A DNA stretch of 5,552 bases from an uncultured Alphaproteobacteria bacterium (GTDB lineage: Bacteria; Pseudomonadota; Alphaproteobacteria; UBA2136; UBA6156), in assembly GCA_937928525.1 (NCBI GenBank), contig CALFWJ010000026.1, forward strand, positions 1 to 5,552. Reading direction: 5' to 3'. A program made the position numbers and the translations under genes. A model generated the notes under the pieces. The model did no database searches. It was given only the letters and a program-made list of their open reading frames with translations, and was not told the origin of the DNA. Shown one piece after another: positions 1-5,223 of the stretch (positions are counted from its first letter, which is position 1; each line of letters begins with the position of its first letter).

Positions 1-1353
1 ACCGATGCCCTCGATAAGCAAAACACCACCGCCGCCAAAAAATACCTCACCGCCGCCAAGTCACATTTACCAACACTGGTACAATGTCATCTTATCGATG
101 CCTACATGCAACTCCGCGCGGGCAGCAGCACCGAAAAAGCACTTAAAATCCTCAAAAATGCTGAGGTCAGCAGTGCCTACCTCGCCCGCCTGTCGTATCA
201 CCGTGGCCGCATGGCCCTAGCAGAAGGCAAGCTAGCCCCCGCCGCCAGCGCTCTAGAAGATGCCCATAAACTAGAGCCGGGCGCCCTGTTTACCGCCCGC
301 TTGTTGGCTAAAGTTTATAGCCAAGCTAACCGTATCGAAGACGCCGACAAGGTATATACCGCCTTTAAAGCCAAACATCCTCAAGCGCTGTTGCTGGCCG
401 ATGTCACCACCGAAGAATTTTTAGCGCACGAGCGCGCCCTCGCCAATAAATCAGACCTCACCATTAAAGAAGACACCGCCGAGACTCTGTTCGGCCTTAG
501 CGTGCTACTCTGGGCACAAGGCGCCGAGCCACCCGCACGGCAATTCATGGCATTGGCGCTACACCTTTGGCCAACCGAGGGTTTCATGCCCTACTACGCA
601 GGCGTACTGGCCGAAAGTGCAGGTCAAAATGCCCTAGCCACTTATTACTATACCCGCCTGCTTAACACGCCAGGGCTGCGCCTCGCCGCCGCATCACGCC
701 TCACATCTGTGTATGTCGCAAAAGAAGATTATGCCGCCGCCATCGATGTGCTCAACACAGCGCTAGAGCAAGCGCCCAATAATACCAATCTCATGGCACA
801 ATTGGCCCAAGTGCACGAAGAATCTAAAAATTACCGCGCTGCCATCGCGCTCTATGGCCAAATGCTCACCATTACCGATACATCAGACGATAAAACCCGC
901 AGCCAAATTCACTTTGCCCGCGGCGCAGCACACGAGCGCCTAGGCCACTACATGAGCGCCACCGAAGATTTGCAGGCATCGCTTAAGCTCAGCCCCAATA
1001 ACCCCATGACCATGAACTATTTAGGCTATATGTGGGTCGACGCAGGTATGAAAATTAAAGAGGGCCTTAAGCTTTTACAAGATGCTCACAAGCTAGACCC
1101 AGAAAGCCCGGCACTCCTCGATAGCCTTGGTTGGGCCTACTACAAAAATAACCAATACGCCCAAGCTCTTCTGTACGTCCAGCGCGCCGTTACGGCCATG
1201 CCAGAAGACGGTGTGCTGCGCAGTCATTTGGGCGACATTTACGCCGCCCTTGGCAATCAAAACGAAGCCCGCAAACACTGGGAACTCGCCCTCGAGTTCG
1301 GCCTAGATAACGCCCGTGAAGCCAAACATGTTGAAATGCAGCTGGGGCTGTAA
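1..1353 (+). CDS. Tetratricopeptide-repeat protein, 5'-truncated by window edge
   Basis: The frame is open from base 1 to the TAA at 1351-1353 and gives 450 residues with no start in view. An ATG at 106 exists, but it has no Shine-Dalgarno sequence, and the residues before it (KKYLTAAKSHLPTLVQCHLI) already look like TPR helices, so the true start lies upstream. Almost the whole protein is helix-turn-helix repeats of about 34 residues. The clearest are at the C-terminus: NYLGYMWVDAG, LLDSLGWAYYKNNQYAQAL and SHLGDIYAALGNQNEARKHW. Such TPR solenoids act as protein-protein scaffolds. This C-terminal repeat pattern is common in proteobacterial TPR proteins, many of them exported or envelope-associated, but the missing N-terminus hides any signal peptide or lipobox. 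The specific partner is unknown. GC-rich codons (many GCC and CGC) match the che genes and differ from the next two genes. TPR fold is near certain; role is unassigned. Confidence 0.93.
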   Translation, partial: TDALDKQNTTAAKKYLTAAKSHLPTLVQCHLIDAYMQLRAGSSTEKALKILKNAEVSSAYLARLSYHRGRMALAEGKLAPAASALEDAHKLEPGALFTARLLAKVYSQANRIEDADKVYTAFKAKHPQALLLADVTTEEFLAHERALANKSDLTIKEDTAETLFGLSVLLWAQGAEPPARQFMALALHLWPTEGFMPYYAGVLAESAGQNALATYYYTRLLNTPGLRLAAASRLTSVYVAKEDYAAAIDVLNTALEQAPNNTNLMAQLAQVHEESKNYRAAIALYGQMLTITDTSDDKTRSQIHFARGAAHERLGHYMSATEDLQASLKLSPNNPMTMNYLGYMWVDAGMKIKEGLKLLQDAHKLDPESPALLDSLGWAYYKNNQYAQALLYVQRAVTAMPEDGVLRSHLGDIYAALGNQNEARKHWELALEFGLDNAREAKHVEMQLGL

Positions 1354-1374
1354 AGCGAGATTACAAAATTTAAT

Positions 1375-1413
1375 TTGCGCTCAGCGCGCATATTGTATAT
1401 AAAACGTATATAA
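1375..1413 (+). promoter_or_regulatory. Weak sigma-70-like promoter candidate with GTATATA direct repeat
   Basis: A possible -35 TTGCGC (1375-1380, three of six consensus matches) lies 17 bases before a -10 TATAAA (1398-1403, five of six). GTATATA occurs twice (1395-1401 and 1406-1412) with an 11-base period, about one helical turn, which could be an operator or simply AT-rich promoter DNA. The spacing to the ATG at 1455 suits this gene. The weak -35 makes it tentative. Confidence 0.35.
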
Positions 1414-1454
1414 GCAAACATCTTCTCTCTCTTTTAAAAGGAACCAATCCTCTC

Positions 1455-2141
1455 ATGAAAACTTTTGCGCAACTGTGGCACCGCCACATTACTCCTATTA
1501 TGCAGCAGCCTTATCAGTCAGATGAGGTATTAAAAATGTTGCTTGAAAATCATAATCAACCTGCACGCAAAGCCTTTAACGAAGTACATCTGAACCGCAT
1601 GACACATGCCCTTTTTCTGGAACAAGAAAAAGAAACGCTGCTAAACCTTCAAGCTATACGGCTTCTACTTTGTATTGGCTTTCATCGCAGCAAGTACACG
1701 GCGACAATGCCTCATTATGCATTTCAATGTAGCCAAAGCATTGCTTTTGCAATCGATACATTAACACCAAGGATAAAACCGCTATTTGCGCCACTTATTC
1801 TTCATGTAACACAGGCTTTATCTTGCGCGGGGCTTAATCAACAAATGCCAGACAATGCGGCAATAGAAAGCTTTCTAGAAGCGGACTTAACCTTATTCTC
1901 TGAAAAGCCAGAAATCTATCAAGATTTTATTTTGAACCTTGAAGCCGAATTGGTCGATGTAGGCCAACATAGCTCTAAGGTATTTTTAATGGCCCGTTAT
2001 CGGCTGTTGACTCAGCTGCATGCAAAAAACAAAGTGGGAGAGTTATTCACACTACCTGAATTTAGGCATCATCAAGCGCAAGCAACTCAAAATGTAAGCG
2101 CGGAATTAGTTCAAATTTCGCAACGCCTCGGCTCAGCATAA
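1455..2141 (+). CDS. Degenerate HD-superfamily (COG4339-like) protein, probable
   Basis: This encodes 228 residues, predicted mainly helical, with no signal peptide or membrane segment, so probably cytoplasmic. The ATG at 1455 follows AAGGA at 1438-1442 with a rather long 12-base gap. The layout resembles the 'predicted metal-dependent HD superfamily phosphohydrolase' family: an N-terminal helix, a YHNxxH-like site (AFNEVH, 40-45), a WFHD-like site (GFHRSKY, 75-81), a DNExxSA-like site around 87-94, an LIxxTxxH-like helix (115-122), the FLDADL-like FLEADL (140-145) with a following Y-x-x-Y/F helix, and a C-terminal AxxNxxxEL helix (210-219). Key metal ligands look altered: the first His is Phe41, the HD aspartate is Arg78, and the TxxH histidine is Leu122. 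His45, His77 and Asp144 remain. If the relationship holds, the enzyme activity is probably lost or changed. Codons are AT-richer than the neighbouring genes. It converges on the gene at 2187-2579. Gene reality is confident; the family call is by eye. Confidence 0.8.
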   Translation: MKTFAQLWHRHITPIMQQPYQSDEVLKMLLENHNQPARKAFNEVHLNRMTHALFLEQEKETLLNLQAIRLLLCIGFHRSKYTATMPHYAFQCSQSIAFAIDTLTPRIKPLFAPLILHVTQALSCAGLNQQMPDNAAIESFLEADLTLFSEKPEIYQDFILNLEAELVDVGQHSSKVFLMARYRLLTQLHAKNKVGELFTLPEFRHHQAQATQNVSAELVQISQRLGSA

Positions 2142-2150
2142 AATCTCACC

Positions 2151-2182
2151 AAAAAGCCGCCCTCAAACGAGGGCGGCTTTTT
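2151..2182. terminator. Bidirectional rho-independent terminator
   Basis: A perfect 14-bp inverted repeat (AAAAAGCCGCCCTC at 2151-2164 and its exact complement at 2169-2182) encloses the 4-base loop AAAC. The arms begin with five A and end with five T, so the transcript ends in a U-tract in either direction. It fills the 45-base gap between the convergent stop codons at 2141 and 2187, and should end both transcripts. Confidence 0.95.
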
Positions 2183-2186
2183 AAAT

Positions 2187-2579
2187 TCAAGCAGAAGCCA
2201 AAAGTGCGCCGCAATGAACGGTTTTGCCAGTAACAATTGGGTAGTAATAAAGCTTATCCCCCGATTCAGTATCTTCGACATAAACATAATAGAAGTTACC
2301 AACATGACTTTGCAGTAAAAACACATCTACAGGCCGGCCAAACGATGTCCATAACTCAGCCGTTATCTTGCCATGGCTTGTGTGGGATCTTGCCGTACCA
2401 ACATCTAGTGGTGGTGCGGGCACAAGCGGGCCTACACTGCTCACGTCAGTGTCTATTAAGCGGTTTTGAAAAGAAAAGTTACCAGCATCAATAAAAAAAG
2501 AGAGAGAAGAAGGGGCGTTATCTAAAGTTTGGTTAATCAAACCAGTTAGTTTAAAATCTTCAGGTAGGTGAGGGTGCAT
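2187..2579 (-). CDS. Hypothetical protein, 130 residues, unrecognised
   Basis: I do not recognise this protein. The start at 2579 is chosen because AAGGAG (minus strand, 2589-2594) lies 9 bases before the ATG. An in-frame upstream start at 2636 would add 19 hydrophobic residues, but that extension reads through the ribosome-binding site and the candidate promoter lies across its first codons. The N-terminal half is polar (MHPHLPEDFK) with a Pro-rich stretch PLVPAPPLDV at 51-60. The second half looks beta-rich and aromatic: ELWTSFGRPVDVFLLQ (75-90), NFYYVYVED (95-103) and KLYYYPIVTG (109-118). There is one Cys (123) and no membrane segment. It is a single-gene unit transcribed toward the preceding + gene, with its own good ribosome-binding site and a promoter candidate, and AT-rich codons. 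Together these support a real expressed gene despite the unknown family. Confidence 0.72.
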   Translation of the reverse strand: MHPHLPEDFKLTGLINQTLDNAPSSLSFFIDAGNFSFQNRLIDTDVSSVGPLVPAPPLDVGTARSHTSHGKITAELWTSFGRPVDVFLLQSHVGNFYYVYVEDTESGDKLYYYPIVTGKTVHCGALLASA

Positions 2580-2635
2580 AGTGAAGTACTCCTTAGAGAG
2601 AAAAAGAAAAGTTAAAGTGAAGCTTAATGTCACCA

Positions 2636-2665
2636 AATATACGTATACTTTGCTTATAAAGTCAA
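2636..2665 (-). promoter_or_regulatory. Sigma-70-like promoter for the minus-strand 130-residue gene
   Basis: On the minus strand, -35 TTGACT (2660-2665, five of six matches) lies 18 bases before -10 TATATT (2636-2641, five of six). This predicts a transcript start near 2629 and a leader of about 50 bases. The leader has a pyrimidine-rich tract (CTTTTTCTCTCT) just before AAGGAG. Position, strand and match quality all fit the gene starting at 2579. Confidence 0.65.
2638..2647. promoter_or_regulatory. 10-bp perfect palindrome TATACGTATA, possible operator
   Basis: TATACGTATA reads the same on both strands and overlaps the -10 and adjacent spacer of the minus-strand promoter, which is where a repressor would block polymerase. 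A near copy, AAAACGTATA (1401-1410, eight of ten matches), lies ahead of the gene at 1455. An operator function is inference only; short AT-rich palindromes also arise by chance. Confidence 0.3.
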
Positions 2666-2780
2666 TATTTTCTTCTGTTCATCCCACAAACATACAAATC
2701 TGATGCAAATTCACTACAGGGTGTTCGTTAAGACGTCAGGCAAGATTTATATTTTACTATAAAAGACTTGGTGAGTTTGC

Positions 2781-2797
2781 TTGGCGTGCGCTATGCT
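2781..2797 (+). promoter_or_regulatory. Sigma-54 (RpoN)-type promoter candidate for cheYZB
   Basis: TTGGCGTG-CGCT-ATGCT aligns with the sigma-54 consensus YTGGCACG-N4-TTGCW. It has the invariant GG (2783-2784) and GC (2795-2796) exactly 10 bases apart and ten of thirteen specified positions matched. The predicted transcript start near 2808 leaves about 26 bases to the cheY ATG. Sigma-54 drives flagellar and some chemotaxis genes in many proteobacteria. A competing sigma-70 reading uses TTGGTG (2768-2773), 18 bases and TATGCT (2792-2797), with only moderate matches. Confidence 0.5.
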
Positions 2798-2833
2798 AAC
2801 CTCCATAAGAATAAAAAATTAGAACTTGTACCC

Positions 2834-3220
2834 ATGGCTGTAGACAAAAATATGCGCATTCTCGTAATCGACGATTTCCAAACAATGCGCCGCATCATTA
2901 TTAACCTGTTGCGTCAACTTGGTTTTGCTAACGTAACCGAAGCCGATGACGGCACCACAGGCTGGGAGCGCCTAGAAGCAGACAAAATTGACCTCGTTAT
3001 CTCCGACTGGAACATGCCACAAATGACAGGCCTAGAGCTTTTGCAAAAAGTTCGCGCAAGCGAGCAATACAAAACAATCCCCTTCATTATGGTCACCGCA
3101 GAAGGTAAACGCGAAAATGTTATTACGGCCGTCCAAAGTGGTGTGAACAATTACATCGTTAAACCGTTTAACGCCGCCACACTCAAAGAAAAACTCGTTA
3201 AAGTAATTGGTGATTTTTAA
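2834..3220 (+). CDS. cheY: Chemotaxis response regulator CheY
   Basis: This is a 128-residue single receiver domain, the standard CheY length. CheA-type kinases phosphorylate it, and CheY~P binds the flagellar motor switch (FliM) to change rotation. The acidic pocket is Asp13-Asp14, the phosphoacceptor is Asp58 (SDWNMP), followed by Thr88 (MVTAE), switch Tyr107 and Lys110 (YIVKPF). Each is offset by one from E. coli CheY, and Trp59 matches its Trp58. The ATG at 2834 gives the family N-terminus MAVDKNMRILVIDDF. A TTG at 2768 in the same frame would add 22 residues unlike CheY and would place the candidate promoter inside the gene. No clear Shine-Dalgarno sequence precedes the chosen ATG, which is odd. 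cheZ follows after 29 bases, indicating co-transcription. Confidence 0.97.
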   Translation: MAVDKNMRILVIDDFQTMRRIIINLLRQLGFANVTEADDGTTGWERLEADKIDLVISDWNMPQMTGLELLQKVRASEQYKTIPFIMVTAEGKRENVITAVQSGVNNYIVKPFNAATLKEKLVKVIGDF

Positions 3221-3249
3221 TCAATCGCCCTAAAAAAGGATTTTTAAAC

Positions 3250-3993
3250 ATGACAGATCAAGATCAAATGGCCGCAGCAATGGCAACCGGGGCCCAAGCT
3301 CCAGAAGAAAATTCGCTACAAAACAGCATGGACGCCATTGCCAACAGCAATGAAGAAATGATTCCCCGCGCGCAAGTAGAAGAACTTATTACACTGGTCA
3401 AAGACGTGTTCGGTGGCCACACGGCCAGCGTGAACAACAACGACCTCTTCGCCGAAATTGGGGAACTCGCGAAGTTTATTAACGGTGCCAAAAAAGACCT
3501 TAATACAGCCAAAACAGGCCAAATCGCCGACCAAGACATCCCCGATGCCTCAAACCAGCTCGACGCCATTGTTAAAATGACTGAAGCCGCAACAGGCAAA
3601 ATCATGGATGAATGCGAGCGCATGCAAAGCGTGCAAGCTATGCTCCGCGAGCGCCTTCTCAGCATCGAGCCCCCCATCGACCCCGACGCAATGGCCGGCA
3701 TCGACGATAGCCTTAACGACATGAACACCAGTATCACCTTTGTGTATGAAGCCTGTAACTTCCAAGATGTGACTGGTCAGCGCATTCAAAAAGTGGTTAA
3801 AGCCCTCACCGAAATCGAGCGTCAAGTGTTGCGTATGGTGGTTGTGTTTGGCCTCGCCCAGAAAGAGGAAAGCCTCGACGAAGAAACCAAAGCTGAACTC
3901 ATGGAAGATGTAGATCTGCTTAACGGCCCACAACTAGAAGGCCAAGGCCTCGACCAAGACGATATTGACGACCTGCTGAACACCCTCCTGTAA
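3250..3993 (+). CDS. cheZ: Protein phosphatase CheZ
   Basis: At 247 residues this is longer than E. coli CheZ (214). CheZ dephosphorylates CheY~P and so ends the tumble or switch signal. The catalytic helix is visible as CNFQDVTGQRIQKVV (169-183), with Asp173 and Gln177 corresponding to E. coli Asp143 and Gln147. Gln177 orients the attacking water and Asp173 contacts the CheY active site. Long helices on either side (about 105-140 and 150-203) should form the dimeric four-helix bundle. An acidic linker leads to a C-terminal tail, DQDDIDDLLNTLL (235-247), which matches the CheY~P-tethering tail of the family. Most extra length is in the polar N-terminus (1-40). The ATG has AAGGA at 3236-3240 with a 9-base gap. 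It lies between cheY and cheB, its substrate and another receiver protein of the pathway. Confidence 0.95.
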   Translation: MTDQDQMAAAMATGAQAPEENSLQNSMDAIANSNEEMIPRAQVEELITLVKDVFGGHTASVNNNDLFAEIGELAKFINGAKKDLNTAKTGQIADQDIPDASNQLDAIVKMTEAATGKIMDECERMQSVQAMLRERLLSIEPPIDPDAMAGIDDSLNDMNTSITFVYEACNFQDVTGQRIQKVVKALTEIERQVLRMVVVFGLAQKEESLDEETKAELMEDVDLLNGPQLEGQGLDQDDIDDLLNTLL

Positions 3994-4040
3994 CCCAGAG
4001 GCTGACGCAATCGGAATAACATAGAGATAGAAAGACCTTC

Positions 4041-5099
4041 ATGGCGAACAAAATAAGAGTGCTGGTAGTAGACGATTCAAGCTTCATGCGTAACATGCTG
4101 GTGCGCATGATTGAAAAAGATCCACAAGAGCGCTTCGAAGTCGTCGATACAGCCGTTAACGGTCAAGATGGTGTGGAAAAAACCAAAGCCCTCAAACCAG
4201 ACGTCATCACTCTCGACGTCGAAATGCCGATTATGAGCGGCCTTGAAGCCCTCGAGATTATCATGAGAGATTGCCCAACACCCACGCTCATGATTTCAAC
4301 GCTCACCGAGAGTGGCGCTACCACAACTATGGACGCTCTCAACAAAGGTGCGGTCGACTTCTTGCCTAAAGCTTTGAAGGATAAAGACAAAAACATCTTC
4401 TCCGCGGCCGATTCTATCTATGCAAAAATTGAAGCCGCCGCCGTATCTAACGTCGGCCAAAAAGCCAATATTCGCGCCGCCGCCCAACCTGCGGCTGCAA
4501 CAGCCGCAGCAACGCCGCCTACCAGCGCGATCACAAAATTCCCCGCTAAAATGGTGATTGTAGGCAGCAGTACAGGTGGTCCACGTGCGCTACAAACATT
4601 CATTAAACAACTACCGGCAACGCTTAACGTGCCCGTGGTTATCGCGCAGCACATGCCGGCCGAATTTACATCAGCTCTCGCTATGCGCCTTAACGAACTG
4701 GCCAGCGTCACCGTTAAAGAGCTCGAAAAAGGCGAAGCCCTACAACGCGGCACGGTTTATATCGCGCCGGGTGGCTTCCATACCCGTATTCAAGGCGGCA
4801 TGTTCGATGTCCGCCCCGATGCAGGCGAAAGCCCATTTAAACCCAGTGTAGATGTTCTTGCTGCCAGCGCACTTATGGCCGTAGGCGAGCAAATCATTGC
4901 AGTTATGCTCACAGGTATGGGCCGCGACGGTGCCGACGCATTCTTAAAAATTAAAGAAAAAGGCGGTCACGTCATCGCGCAAGATGCCGCCACCTCAACC
5001 GTTTACGGCATGCCCCGCGCCGTGGCCGAAAACGGCAGCGCCACCGAAGTCCTCCCCCTCGAGCGCATCGGCACCCGCCTCGCGACGTTACTGAGTTAA
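4041..5099 (+). CDS. cheB: Protein-glutamate methylesterase/deamidase CheB
   Basis: At 352 residues this is the normal CheB length. It hydrolyses methyl-glutamate on chemoreceptors (and deamidates glutamine), resetting receptor sensitivity opposite to CheR. The N-terminal receiver domain (about 4-125) has Asp11-Asp12, phosphoacceptor Asp59 (LDVEMP) and Lys110. An Ala/Pro-rich linker (about 133-165) follows. The esterase domain (about 169-350) has the triad Ser177 (GSSTGGP), His204 (AQHMP) and Asp296 (GMGRDGA), corresponding to Salmonella Ser164, His190 and Asp286. Phosphorylation of the receiver by CheA relieves inhibition of the esterase. The start gives the family N-terminus NKIRVLVVDDSSFMR. 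Only a weak purine stretch (4023-4034) serves as ribosome-binding site. It begins 47 bases after cheZ, with no terminator between, and is the last gene before the hairpin at 5121. Confidence 0.97.
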   Translation: MANKIRVLVVDDSSFMRNMLVRMIEKDPQERFEVVDTAVNGQDGVEKTKALKPDVITLDVEMPIMSGLEALEIIMRDCPTPTLMISTLTESGATTTMDALNKGAVDFLPKALKDKDKNIFSAADSIYAKIEAAAVSNVGQKANIRAAAQPAAATAAATPPTSAITKFPAKMVIVGSSTGGPRALQTFIKQLPATLNVPVVIAQHMPAEFTSALAMRLNELASVTVKELEKGEALQRGTVYIAPGGFHTRIQGGMFDVRPDAGESPFKPSVDVLAASALMAVGEQIIAVMLTGMGRDGADAFLKIKEKGGHVIAQDAATSTVYGMPRAVAENGSATEVLPLERIGTRLATLLS

Positions 5100-5120
5100 T
5101 CAAAACAGATAGCCTAAACA

Positions 5121-5152
5121 AAAACGCGCTCCCAAAAGGGCGCGTTTCTTTA
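5121..5152 (+). terminator. Rho-independent terminator after cheB
   Basis: AAACGCG(CT)CCC (5122-5133) pairs with GGGCGCGTTT (5138-5147) across an AAAA loop, with a two-base bulge in the left arm. The right arm runs into TTT-CTTTAT as an imperfect U-tract. It lies 22 bases after the cheB stop and should end the cheYZB transcript, separating it from the transporter gene. Confidence 0.85.
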
Positions 5153-5223
5153 TGTCTTTTATCAAACCAAAGAATATCAGGCCAAGAATTGCACACCCTT
5201 TGTATCTCTGATAAGGTAAAAAC

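Noticed and set aside
106..1353. ATG at 106 as the true start of the TPR gene
   Set aside because: There is no Shine-Dalgarno sequence, and the frame is open with TPR-like residues back to base 1, so the gene starts upstream of the window.
1376..1390. Hairpin TGCGC-TCAGC-GCGCA after the TPR gene as a terminator
   Set aside because: The stem is only 5 bp and no T-tract follows, so it is too weak to call a terminator.
1455..2579. Toxin-antitoxin pair
   Set aside because: The genes are convergent, with separate promoters and a terminator between them, and neither protein resembles a known toxin or antitoxin; such pairs are normally co-directional and overlapping.
2580..2636. Longer minus-strand start at 2636 giving a hydrophobic signal-like N-terminus
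   Set aside because: The hydrophobic residues come from translating the pyrimidine-rich leader. A strong AAGGAG precedes the ATG at 2579, and the -10 element overlaps 2636.
2671..2780. Sigma-28 (FliA) promoter upstream of cheY
   Set aside because: No TAAA-N15-GCCGATAA-like pair was found; the sigma-54-like site is the better flagellar-type candidate.
2768..2833. TTG at 2768 as a 22-residue N-terminal extension of CheY
   Set aside because: The extension is unlike CheY, the 128-residue form matches the family length and N-terminus, and the promoter candidate lies within this stretch.
3264..3933. Long minus-strand open frames (3264-3737 and 3550-3933) opposite cheZ
   Set aside because: They are antisense shadows created by the codon bias of cheZ. 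They have no ribosome-binding site or protein-family signal, and cheZ itself is certain.
4485..4545. Ala-rich GC-rich stretch inside cheB as a repeat element or insertion
   Set aside because: It stays in frame and falls exactly at the interdomain linker, which is normally low-complexity and variable in CheB.
5189..5217. TTGCAC-N17-TAAGGT as a promoter for the symporter-like gene
   Set aside because: The -10 is a poor match and overlaps the ribosome-binding site, which would leave almost no leader.
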